Assembly: GCF_964340395.1 (NCBI RefSeq)
Contig: NC_135571.1
Location: 5,922,953-5,986,952, forward strand
Direction of reading: 5' to 3'
Source of the DNA: Glandiceps talaboti
Taxonomy: Eukaryota > Hemichordata > Enteropneusta > Spengelidae
Length of the DNA stretch: 64,000 nt
Below, one piece after another: positions 23,563 through 34,450 of the stretch (its first letter is position 1; every line of letters starts with the position of its first letter). A model generated the notes under the pieces. It was not told the origin of the DNA, ran no database searches, and saw only the letters and a program-made list of their open reading frames with translations. Position numbers and translations under genes: made by a program.

Positions 23563-24282
23563 TCTTAACATTGTAATTTGTTATCTTGTTTGCCTGATGA
23601 GATTAATCAAGTATTTGATAATAGGATAAACATATGTTGTATTGTACATGTGATAAATATGTTGGTTTTAACTGATAACAGATGTTAGTAGGATTTTAAC
23701 AAATCCCCTAAATAGTTTGGGTCATCCCCCAGTATATTGTCATCTAGGAAACGGATTATCAAGTCGTTGTTCAGCACTCTGTATTAGAAGGGTATTGCTT
23801 TGAAGAAAAAGGAGAGTACTTTTGAAGGTACCATTAGATATTAGTATGTGTTCTTTGGTTACTGGAATGTAAGGTATGCTGTGATATCCACAGGTACATG
23901 ATGTGTATGGTAGCTTCACAAAAATTATGTATGCATAGAACAGAACCCAATGATGGGTGAATGCAATTAGGACGTATTTGAGGTAGTTGCATGAGTGCTT
24001 GCAGTGTTCACTCTGGCACTACTTTTATGGGTGTAGTCAGTGAAAGTGCAGCAGAAAACATTAAGTATGAGTGCAAATACCCCCCCCCCCCCCCATCCCA
24101 CCCCCCAAGTACCCATGACACTACCACTCACATGGCATGTATGTTTATCCGAAACAGTAAATTTCTGTCAAAATCGTACGGTGCGATTATTTGCTTTCAT
24201 GTATCGGGTACAACAAACAATATCATCCTCATTTAAATACAGGTATGCAATAATGTTTTCAGTATTGCACTGCAGTGAAAAT
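23563..24282. other. spacer, no gene seen
   Basis: Contains a C16 run near 24079-24094. No recognisable coding frame or array. Confidence 0.45.
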
Positions 24283-24612
24283 ACCACTAGTATATGCGGG
24301 CACCAGTGTAAGTAATCTCCGGTACATATGTAATAATACCACTAGTATGTGAGCACATCAGTGTAAGTAATCTCTGGTACGTATGTAATAATACCACTAG
24401 TATATGCGGGCGTCAATGTATGTAATCTCCGGTACATATGTAATAATACCACTAGTATGTGAGCACATCAGTGTAAGTAATCTCTGGTACGTATGTAATA
24501 ATACCACTAGTATATGCGGGCACCAGTGTAAGTAATCTCCGGTACATATGTAATAATACCACTAGTATGTGAGCACATCAGTGTAAGTAATCTCTGGTAC
24601 GTATGTAATAAT
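24283..24612. repeat. tandem array of alternating 55-bp A and B units
   Basis: Six units of about 55 bp alternate: A has CTAGTATATGCGGGC and CTCCGGTACATATG; B has CTAGTATGTGAGCACATCAG and CTCTGGTACGTATG. The array is therefore three copies of a 110-bp A-B higher-order unit. Confidence 0.93.
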
Positions 24613-25000
24613 GTGTTCTGTATGTAAGAATGGAAATTTACAAACATGTAGAATTGAAAAACTATGATACTAGATATAGGGAGATATGCATTCAGGTTAG
24701 AATGTTAGAATGTGGTTGACAACCCAGTAACCATGGAATGTAAATTTAGAACCATAAGAAAACTTCAATCCCTAGAATATTTGCTCTACATAAAGGTCTC
24801 CCATACCCCCCTTCTCAGAATTATGTATAATGTGTGGACAGATCCAACAACTTGTTATTACAGGGTCACAGCAAACATTCAATCATATGGAGAAGGTAGA
24901 AAAGATATTTCAAATGAGAATGCAGGCATGTTAATGATTTGGAACTCTAAGAAAACTGCAACCCCAAGAATATGCTGCAGCCCACATGTAGGTCCCCATG

Positions 25001-25058
25001 CCCCCCCCCCTCCCCCCTCCCCCCTCTCCCCCCTCCCCCCCCCCCCCCCCCCCCCCTC
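25001..25058 (-). repeat. long C-rich tract (G-rich on minus strand)
   Basis: C10, then C6, C6 and C6 separated by T or TCT, then a run of more than 20 C. A similar block is at 25797-25827 in a sister unit. Both meet a G-quadruplex pattern on the minus strand. Tract length is likely uncertain. Confidence 0.9.
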
Positions 25059-25085
25059 TCTCATCAGAATGTTGAATGCGTGGAC

Positions 25086-25451
25086 CCTGGGGGCGGTACC
25101 AGTGACCAGCTCTGCTAAAGGTGTGTGGCCAGTTCTGGAACCCACTTTGAGCAAAAATCAATACCCCATAAATTAGACCATGACAGGTTTTTAAAAGGTG
25201 AAAGTTTAGACCTAAATACATTTTCCTTAGGAGGCAACATTTTCGGACAATTAATGGCAGTTATGATTTGGTAAAGGACAATGGACCACATAGACCAAGC
25301 AAAATTGAAAATAATGCAAAGAGGACCCCGTTTAGACTCTTCAGCTCGAAAAAATAGACCCCAGTTTAGACCAAAGGGCTAGAAAACACACCCCAAAAGG
25401 GCGGCACATACATGTATACTCAAATAAGGGGGGTAGCCCCCTCCCCCAGGA
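25086..25451. mobile_element. non-autonomous DNA transposon inserted in tandem unit
   Basis: Left end CCTGGGGGCGGTACC faces right end GGTAGCCCCCTCCCCCAGG, an imperfect inverted repeat. CGTGGAC flanks both sides (25079-25085 and 25452-25458), and sister units read TGTGGACAGATC uninterrupted. Interior has GACCCC and AAAAGGGCGGCACATAC phrases typical of GC-ended hAT-like repeats. No transposase frame. Superfamily is a guess. Confidence 0.55.
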
Positions 25452-26160
25452 CGTGGACAGATCCAGCAATCTACTATTTACACTACTACAGTATGTTAAA
25501 CCAAACATTCATATTCAATAGGAAGAAATACATTGCAGTGAGAATGTTGGAATGTTAATGATTTGAAACCCTCAAGAAAACTTCAACCCCAAGAATATTA
25601 ATCTTACATGAAAGTCCCTATGTCTCCTTCCTCGGAATTATAATGTGTGGACAGATCTAGTCACAGCAAGTATTCATATTCAATCAGAAGAAATACATTA
25701 CAGTGAGAATGTTTGCATGTTAATGATATAGAACCCAAAGAAACTTTCATTCCCTAGAATATTCATCTTACAATGCACATGTAAATCCCCATGTCCTCCC
25801 CCCCCCCCCCCCCCCCCCCTCCTCCTCTCAGATAATGTGTGAACAGAACCAACAACCTGCTGGGTCATCATATTCATAGGTAGAAACATATTAAAGTAAG
25901 AATGCCGGAACGTTAATGATTTGGCACCCTAAGAAAACCTCAATCCCTAGAAATACAACAATGTACTAGTAGTAGAATATTCATCATACATGTAGAACCC
26001 CATGCCCCTCCCCTCCCTTCTTCCCCTCTCAGATAATGTATGGACTGATCCAACAACCTACTACTATAGGGTCATACCAAACCTTCATGTTAATAGGTAG
26101 GGAAACATTAACTGAGAATGCTGGAATGTTAATGATTTCAAACCCTGGAAAGATCAAGCC

Positions 26161-27214
26161 CCTGTCAAAGATTGCATATGTTTGATGTAGGCATATGTAC
26201 TATTAGACTGTCGATGATAAATGATGCACATGATACAGGTGATAGCTAAGATATACATTGTAGATAAGGTACTAACCATATACACTTTATATGTACAATG
26301 ACGTCAATATCAATTGTTAAAGTGTGCTTGGAAACAGAGTCTTAGAGTATACTTACCTGTGTCCAGGCTTCAATATATAACTTGAGATGTAGTGTGTGAT
26401 TCTGTATCGCTGTCATTATGTAGCTCAGGCACCAGGATAGCGCAGACCCTACTACACAACATTCAGTGCGCAAGATCCTACGCTTGCAAACCCAACAGAC
26501 AATTTTGGCGCTCTGAAAATTCAGAGTTTTTTTCTGCAGAATTGCAGTATTGGACCATATTTCCTCTAGAATTTGAGGAATTTCCAGTTACTCTAGTACG
26601 CGAGTAAGAAATTTGGACAAAGTAGTTGACAGAATTGCCATATTGTTGATCAATAAAGGAAAAAATTCAATATATATTCTAATTATATTGCAAGAATTTT
26701 TGTGAGAAAGAGGGAGAAACTTTACAAAATTTACATTTCTGGTGTTTTCTGTGACAGTTTTAAAACCCTGGTAATACTAATACACAAATATCTGTGTTAC
26801 TTGAACCATGGTGAGAGAAAAGGGTTATTACATGTACATGCCGACAGACTCAGTGAATGTGAAAGACGTGTACCCTAATTCATTCTCCCAATGAGAATTC
26901 ATCTATTTGTGTAAACCATACCATCAGATTGACATTTTTTCACGTATATGTATTCTGAATATTAGGTCAACCTGTTGAAGTATGCAGTCAAAAATTTCAG
27001 TTACAATTTTTTTTCAAGTTTGAGTTTGGAACTTTGGTACAATATTTATGTTTGTAAATTTGGAGGTGGCGTTGGAATATTTTGGTTTGACAAATTGAAA
27101 CTGGATTTCACATTACCTAACTTAATCCAGGGTTTGTAGTTGTTATATTTGATGTCATAATGATACTAGAGTGACTAAATGTTGTAGGACTGATTTCAGC
27201 ATGTATCATCATCA
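26161..27214. other. spacer, no gene recognised
   Basis: Mostly unique sequence. A perfect TGACGTCA word lies at 26299-26306. A 71-codon frame at 26392-26607 has mixed composition but no family I recognise. Confidence 0.45.
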
Positions 27215-27570
27215 GTGTTTTTGCTAAGGGCGGTAAGTAGGTAAAATCTACCAGGGTTCCCACGTCATTTTACCAGGGTTACCAAACAAACTTACCATAG
27301 ACTCTATGGGGAAACACTGCCATTTTTACCCCTTTCTGTTACCGGGGTTCCCATGTCATTTTACCTGGGTTCCCAAACATTACCATCGGCTCTATGGGAA
27401 AACACTGCCATTTTTACCCCTTTCTCCCTTTCTGTTACCTGGGTTCCCATGTCATTTTACCTGGGCTCCCAAACTAAATTACCATAGACTTTATGGGAAA
27501 ACACTGCCATTTTCCCCCTTTCCCCCTTTCTGTTACCGGGGTCCCCCAACCTTAGCAAAAACACTGATTA
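27215..27570 (+). repeat. dispersed tandem repeat, family 2 (forward orientation)
   Basis: Three units of about 110 bp built from CCATGTCATTTTACCTGGG, TTCCCAAAC, ACCATAGACTCTATGGG, AAACACTGCCATTTTTACCC and CTTTCTGTTACC. It ends CCTTAGCAAAAACACTG. Inverted relative of 16430-16760. Confidence 0.88.
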
Positions 27571-29939
27571 TGAGAGGTATATGTATGATATACAAATGTA
27601 GATGCAAATACAATTCACTGCATGTTTCTCATTGCTAGAATTTCACCGTGACTATTAAAGTACATTTTTATTCCTTCATGCATATTCATCACTTCCGATT
27701 AAACTTTCCCCGATCCTGTTACACTGGTAACGTATTTGTGATCATCATTAGAGTAACTGGGCCAGAGGAATGTTGCAATCTCAAGTTATTTCGTATACGG
27801 TTTCTAGGCAACCACGTTTTCATTAATATTCTGTTGTAGTCACCAGGAAGGGTCAAAGAGTCCTTGAGGACTAGTCTGGGCAAGACAATAGATTAACCTA
27901 AATTTGCAGCAAGCTAGGGAGTTGGGGTCATAGTATGGAATAGAACTGGACCCCCTAACAGTGGCAAGCTGGGCGAATGACTTTAATGGTCCACTGTGAT
28001 ACATTTGCCCCCCAAAATTTGTTTAGGTCTTTGTCAAACCTGTTTGACCTTGTCGTACACGCATCTTTGCTCGTTTTAATTAAAGGTACCCAATTTATGG
28101 GTTGGTTTATTGCTACAAGAAGTGAATACATTCATAAACAGACAAGTAATCCAGGCCGTCATGGTTGCCTGCAGCTATCTTTTCATATGACCACATAAGG
28201 TTACAAGGTGTATCATTCACTTGTTGTTTCCTATGCTTTATTGATTGCTTTCTGCCATTAAGATTTATCGTAAAGTTGTTATTGTTCTTTTTTTTTGTCC
28301 TTAATATTACCTAGGACGTTTTGCGAATTCCCCAGTACTCACTTTATGTGCCACCAGAAAGGTGAACATACATGTACATAGCTTACTTTTTTCGCCATGC
28401 CCCAAGAAAACAAACGGACGATACAACATGTCACTTTCTTGGAAGATGACACGGCAAGTATATTCTTGTGACTTTGAAGAATTCAGATGTTATGAGTTTG
28501 TTGGAAAGTTATCAATAATTGTCCATAAAAGTTGGCCTTTGTCCTTTCTTGTTGCATGATGTTTTCGATCGATAGGACAGTAAGTACACAGTTTGTTGTC
28601 AGCACCAAAAATTTTACTGCCAAAAAATTTGTATTCGCTTTTTGTAACTTTTTGTGCCAAATTTGTTTTCATACCCACTTCTATAACACCACACTGGGAA
28701 ACATTTGAGGATTACAACGAAAGCAATATTTCACCAAAATTTAAATTACTACAGTAAGTTTTGTTGTAGTCACGTATAATTTCCCACCATAATATTGAGA
28801 GAAATATTTTCGCAATGTTTTGCCCTTTTTCACCAAAATACACTAGATAACAGTAGAGAGTAACGACAAATAATGTTATTTATCCAAATTAAGATTAAGT
28901 GTAAAAGTCCTTGTTTATATAGAGTAAATTAATAATACCAGTTACGTCAACGAAATATTCTCGAAGGTCTGTTCTCACTCAAATGTCAGCATACTTGTAG
29001 TGCGTCAGTAGATCTGCAAGAAAAACAACCACTTTTGAGACTGTTGATGGATATTTTAAACTCAAGAAAACAAGCGCTTGTGACAGAGGTATTTAAAGAC
29101 CCAGTTTGGGTGGGTCAAATTTCAAGAGTGAATTGCCAGACAAAGTAAAGTTATAGAAAACGGTGGTCCTGTGTACTGAGATAATCCTTATAGCTACACT
29201 AATTAGCTACATTAATATGAGAACTTGGGATTGAGACCCTGGCCTTTAAGGATATTGATTGATAGAGACAACCATGGGTATTTGACTTCAAGAATTTGGA
29301 TAAATTAGTCTAAATGCATACATGTACCTCTCTAATCCATACAACTGTATATATTACTAATACTTTATAGTAGGATACACCACTTGTGACAAGGTCTTTC
29401 TCTTGTCCATTTAGCCTGTGTCTTAAAGCTGCCCTGGTTGTAACTGAGGTATTACCTTTTCGGTCAGACAACCAAAAATGTATTCACTGAAAATTGTTAA
29501 AAATACCAGTATTATAGACATTGTACATGTTAATTAGTGGCCTATTTTATCTATAAGTAGTATAGTAAGAAGTTGAAATTGTGTTTCACTGGGGTGCTGA
29601 TTTTTGGGTGCTGACCCCCCCCCCCAAGTCATTAAATATATTGCAGCATACACATGTACTGTGTGTACAGCTAAACAAATATGTTCATGGTGTACTACAT
29701 TATGGTTAAGTTGTTGTATCTAACAAACTACTGTTAGGAAATGTTCCCATACGGCTTTAGATTTGAATATGAAGGATAATTTGGTGTGTCAAAATTTGTC
29801 ATTTTACAACGATTGGTGAGTAATGTTCTGAAGAACTCAACAGATAGTTAATGTAGATATATGTATGTATTGTGGACATTGGTAATATGGAATCCAAGGT
29901 GTAAGTATTTGAATTGGAAGTGTATTGAAACAGGAATGA
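27571..29939. other. 2.4 kb without gene or array
   Basis: Largely unique AT-rich sequence. C9 run near 29616-29625. No PDE3 exon or other family recognised in either strand. Confidence 0.5.
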
Positions 29940-30876
29940 CCTTGAGTGATTTCCTGTGTTTTCATAGTGTTTTTAGAACCCTGGTATTTCTAGTCAAGTA
30001 ACTCAGACTAAAATTAACTTGGTTTAGTTTTCAATTCGTAGCTTTTAAACCTGAAGTTAATTTGTCGATCGTATAAACTTACAATTGCATACATATACAG
30101 TCACAGCAGCATTGTCAGTGTCAAAACAAGTGCTAGATGGATGCGTTTATATGCATGTATTTTGTAGTGATTTGCTAGGGTTGTAGAACCCTGGTACAAT
30201 CCCCAGTAACTTGGAGTAAAGTGTACTCAAGTGAACCTGGTTTAGTTTCCGAGTCATAGCTTTTAGACCTGAGGGGGAATCTGAAGTTAATTTGTAGATC
30301 ATACAAACTTACAAATTGCATACAAAAACATGACAACATTGTCAGTCAGAATATTTGCCCTAGATTGTTGGAAAGTGTTTCTGTCATTTAGTGTTTTTCT
30401 AGGGTTGTAGAACCCTGGTATTTGTATTCTTTGAGAATTAAGTGTACTAAAATTAGCCCGTATTAGTATCCAAGGCACGGGTAAGTTTCACTAAGACCTG
30501 GGGGAATCTCTCTTTCATTTGTAGATTCGACAATCTTGTACAATTGCAGACGAAAACAGAACTGCATTATCAGTCAAAGTAAGGGTGAATAGTATTTAGT
30601 TTTCCCCCTACAGGTACTTGCAAAGTTCAGTATATGCTTAACTATAAATACATACCAGAGGGGAGGCAAAATTACAATTTAGATGTAGATTTGACAAACT
30701 TGCAACTGTAGACAGTGCATAATATCTGTCAAAATACAAGCCCTTGATTGGTTAGGTGAAAGCATTTTATGTTTGAGTCTAGATCTGGTGTAGTGCTGTC
30801 AATGCTTGGCTGATACCAGAGGGGAACCCAAAATCTCACTGTAGATCTCACAAACTTACAACCTGTGATGAAAACA

Positions 30877-30966
30877 TAGCCTGGAACGCATGCGGATAGC
30901 AATTTTTAAATTTTGCGTTTTGAGGAAAGCAAAATTTAAAATCCCATCCATATGGATGCCAGGCTA
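30877..30966. mobile_element. 90-bp foldback MITE with 9-bp target duplication
   Basis: TAGCCTGG opens and CCAGGCTA closes the element. Inner arms continue with CAATTTTTAAATTTTGC facing GCAAAATTTAAAATCC, so most of it is one imperfect palindrome. ATGAAAACA flanks both sides exactly (30868-30876 and 30967-30975). Sister units read GACGAAAACAG uninterrupted. A 9-bp duplication would suit Mutator-like or Merlin/hAT-like transposition; the family is not assigned. Confidence 0.82.
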
Positions 30967-31254
30967 ATGAAAACACAGTTACATTGGTTTCGAATAGTTC
31001 ATGTTATGATTTGCCTTTTATTTTTGCCCCAAGGTCTGGCGTAGTGCAGTGTCTGCTTGACTGATAGAGAGGGGAACCCAAATTATATCACAGACTTACA
31101 ACCTCAGATAAAAATATCGCTGTACTGTCATTGTCAAAATATTCCACTAATGACAAAACAGATTTTATTTTTGGCCCTAGTCTGGTATAGTGCAGTGTAA
31201 GCCTGACTGATACCAGATGGGAACCCAAAATTATAGCGTAGACTTGCATTATTA

Positions 31255-31668
31255 GTCCCCGTTGGACGAAGTCCGGACGGGGACTTATGGATTGGGTTCC
31301 GTCTGTCTGTGCGTCCGTCCGTCCGTGCGTCTGTCCGTCCTGAGCCGTTTCTTGGAGATGCCTGGACTGATTTTTTTCAAACTTGGTACAGGGGCAACAT
31401 ACTATGGCATACATATGCACGACAATTTGTTTTATGATACGATCCAATATGGCCGCCTAGCAGCCATTTTGTTTGTAAATTTTCCCTGTCCAAAGCCATA
31501 ACTCAGAGATGCTTGAACAGATCTCATTCAAAGTTGGTATTAGGACAGTGTTCTATGACATACATGTGCATATTCATTGTTGTCATGATACGATCCAATA
31601 TGGCTGCCTGGCAGCCATTTTGTTGGCACAGTTTTCATATTCCTTAAAACCCAATCATAGCGGGGACT
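31255..31668. mobile_element. TA-flanked repeat element with nested hairpin
   Basis: TA-GTCCCCG at the left faces CGGGGAC-TA at the right. The left end holds a hairpin: GTCCCCGT (31255-31262) pairs with ACGGGGAC (31277-31284) and an inner GGAC/GTCC pair encloses GAA. A CTGTCTGTGCGTCCGTCCGT run follows, then two diverged 130-bp units each ending TACGATCCAATATGG, CCGCCTAGCAGCCATTTTG. Open frames are short and not family-like. The outer limits are uncertain, as CATTAT precedes it here and at 46780 too. Confidence 0.65.
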
Positions 31669-32310
31669 ATATCATTCTCAATGACTTGTTTAACTTAGGT
31701 CAGAGTCGGACTACCACACTGACATTGGTATTGTCAAAATGCAAATGTATTCCACTATTATGACAAAACATCTTTACTTTTGGTGCTAGTCTTGCTTTAG
31801 TAATGCAGTGTACACTTGACTGATACCAGAGGGTAAACCAAAATTATAGCTTAGACTTGTATTTCAACCTTGGATAAAAACAGTCTGCCACACGTGACAC
31901 TGTTATCGTCAAAATACAAATGTATTCACTAAAGACGAAACATCAGTTATTTTGGCCCTAGTCTAGCTTAATGCAGTGTCTGCTTGACTTATACCAGAGG
32001 GGAACCCAATATTATATCTCACAGACTTACAACCTTGGATAAAAAAATTGGTGTACTGTCATTGTCAAAATACAATGTATTCCACTATGACGAAACATCA
32101 GTTATTTTTGGCTAGTCTGGCTTAATGCAATGTATGCTTGACTGAAACCAGAGAGGAACCCATTATTATATGGAGAGTGAGACATACATTACTACCTCAG
32201 ACGAAAACGTAGCCATACTGTCATTGTCAAAATACAATGACAAAACACATTTTATTTTGAGCAGTAGGTCTGGCATAGTGCCGTGTGTACGCTTGACTGA
32301 CACCATATTG

Positions 32311-32744
32311 ATACTATCATGAAACATGTCCCATGGGGAATAACCTGCTTAATTAAACAAAACCGACTCTCAGCATCTATTGCAATTAATTGGTTGGTGC
32401 AATTGTCAACCATATTGTCATCACAGATAATGGGTAATCACTCACAATGACCTTAGCTTTGTTTGTGTTTCTTAGAAAACACACCCAGTGCAATTTGGTT
32501 GAAAAAAACCACTAAATTATTCTGTTGAATTGAAATGAGATTAATCTAATGGTATCATTGTGTTTGTATTTTTAAGAAATAATATTCCGTGCAATTTCTA
32601 AAATACACAAATGATGATTAGACTAGGTTTTGCTATTAATTTGTAAGTACATCAAATTACTATACTGAAATGAGGTTGAACCTTAAAGTTAAAAAAAAAT
32701 GATTAAGAGAATTGCAAATGTCCATAACCACATGTACATGTATG
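32311..32744. other. spacer, no gene seen
   Basis: AT-rich, unique; nothing recognised. Confidence 0.4.
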
Positions 32745-33250
32745 GTCACATCTTCAAAATTTGGTTCTTCAAGTAACAGTGTATAATGTGGAACTTTACC
32801 GAAATAGCAGACACATGTCTATAAAAACTGCGTTCACAATAAAAAATTTGGTTCTTCTGGCAAGTGTAGGGCAGTACCATAATTTCAATAGTAGCCAACT
32901 GTCTACAAAATTGGTTTTTCTGGCCACAGTGTATAATGTAGAACTTTATCGAAATAGCAGCCATCTGTCTTTGAAAACTGCATGCACAACAAAAAATTTG
33001 GTTCTTCTGGCCACAGTGTAGGCCTATAGGACAGTACCATAATTTTAATACGAGTCAACTGTCTGTGAAAAACTGTTCATACTAAACAATTTGGTTCTTC
33101 TGATCAATGTACCATGATTTTGATAGTAGTCTGCTGTCTATAAAAACTGTTCACACTAAAAGATTTGGTTGTTCCGGCCACAGTGCACTATGTATGGCAT
33201 TACCAAAATAGAAGTCACTTTAATAAAAGTGTTCACACTAAACTTTTGGA
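32745..33250. repeat. tandem array, unit about 85-95 bp, six copies
   Basis: Units share AAATTTGGTTCTTCTGGCCA, CAGTGTATAATGTAG, AACTTTACCGAAATAGCAG and TCTATAAAAACTG. Repetitive frames on both strands are by-products. Confidence 0.9.
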
Positions 33251-33326
33251 GGCCATATACAATGTATATATATCAGAGTCAACTATCCCTCACTTAATGC
33301 CAATGTAGCAAAATATGACGTTCCAA

Positions 33327-33500
33327 CAATCTACAGTGACATCATCACATAAGGTGGACAGTTATATGTAAATAACTGATAAGCACTTTCACACCTGAAT
33401 TTACAAAACCTGCACCAATCTACAGTTACATCATCACATAAGGTGGACAGTTAGATGTACATAACTGACAAGTACTTTCACACCTGATTTACATATATTT
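33327..33500. repeat. two-unit tandem repeat, 89-bp period
   Basis: CAATCTACAGTGACATCATC, ACATAAGGTGGACAGTTA, ATAACTGA and CACTTTCACACCTGA recur after 89 bp. Confidence 0.92.
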
Positions 33501-33559
33501 AAGCTACCCTTTTCACACACCTAGTTTACTCAACACCTCCAGCAAATGTGGATCATTCT

Positions 33560-33600
33560 AGACACTGAAGAAGGACAAGTAATTTGTTCAGAACGTGTCT
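33560..33600 (+). other. two-stem hairpin motif
   Basis: Outer stem AGACAC (33560-33565) pairs with GTGTCT (33595-33600). Inner stem GGACAA (33573-33578) pairs with TTGTTC (33584-33589, one G-T). The internal loops are TGAAGAA and AGAAC. CTGAAGAAGG-stem-GAAACGT motifs are common near the ends of invertebrate retroelements, so this may be a retroelement relic. Function not shown. Confidence 0.5.
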
Positions 33601-34024
33601 GTTTCGCAATCAAAGGTGGAAGAAGAGAACTTGTGTATGAATCTTAGTGCTTCCATACGTAGTATACTTAACAACGTAGTTAGATTTGATGTCAGTATTA
33701 GTACTATTACTGTGTAAGACATGTATCTACGGTTGCATTTCGTTTAAAGTGTGAACAAGGCTTGTGATGTCATTTGATGATTAGTATTGGCTGCTGTGAG
33801 TTAGTTTAACAGTGTGTAATCTGTTTGTGGTTTTATTGCGTTGTGTTTTATTGCATTTTCTAAGAAAACAAGTAATAACAACATACTGCCTTCCATATCA
33901 AGGAGGCACAACAATTTGTTATGGTGCTAACATGATGTATTTAAAGTTGTAAAAGTTTAATGTAGATGTTGGAGGTAAACTGAAGCCATTACAGTTACTG
34001 TGTTAGTGAAATTCTACTCAGTGT
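33601..34024. other. spacer, no gene seen
   Basis: Unique AT-rich sequence. Confidence 0.4.
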
Positions 34025-34450
34025 TGAATGTGATTGGTCAGTGTATATATTACAGAGTATGTGATTGGTCAATTTGTATGGTACAATCCATTTTGATTGG
34101 TTATTTGTATGTTACAAACCATTTGATTCGTCAATGTAAAATGGAGTATTATAGCCATGTTTGTCAAGTAATAGTCGAATGTGAAAATAATTAATAATTA
34201 ATGTATAACATATCTGTTACGATCCATATGATTGGGTAATTTGTATGTTACAATCCACGTGAGTGGTCAGTTTGTACATATACACATTCATGTTCATATA
34301 TGTTAGTTTACAAACTATTTGATTGGTCAGTTTGTATATAGTACAAACTATATAATTGGTCAATTCGTATAGTACAAACTATGTGATTGGTCAATTTGTA
34401 TAGTACAAACTCTATGATTGGTCAATTTGTGTAGTACAAACAATATGCTT
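34025..34450. repeat. tandem array of about 31-bp units with ATTGGTCA
   Basis: About eleven units of the form TGATTGGTCAATTTGTATAG plus TACAAACTATG. Most units keep ATTGGTCA, the reverse of a CCAAT box. Spacing is near 31 bp in the right half and looser on the left, where AT-rich inserts separate units. Confidence 0.9.

Larger units (their letters stand above)
24690..26160. repeat. tandem array, unit about 190-210 bp, with C-tracts
   Basis: Units share GAGAATG, GTTAATGATTTGGAACCC, AAGAAAACTTCAACCCCAAG, AATATTCATCTTACATG, CCCATG, a variable C-rich tract, and ATAATGTGTGGACAGATCC. Starts lie near 24700, 24910, 25540, 25700, 25890 and 26105. A 365-bp insertion (25086-25451) lengthens the second unit. 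Confidence 0.85.
29940..32310. repeat. large degenerate tandem array, units about 170-220 bp
   Basis: About eleven units share, in order, a TAGAACCCTGGTA or GATACCAGAGGGGAACCCAA phrase, a TAGATC..CAAACTTACAA phrase, GATGAAAAC, a CTGTCATTGTCAAAATAC phrase, GACAAAACA and TTTTGGCCCTAGTCTGG. The left units are longest. Two mobile elements (30877 and 31255) interrupt it. Confidence 0.88.

Noticed and set aside
29940-32310. A CRISPR-like array or other short-repeat immune locus
   Set aside because: Units are long, diverged and contiguous with no unique spacers between identical repeats; the DNA is clearly animal.
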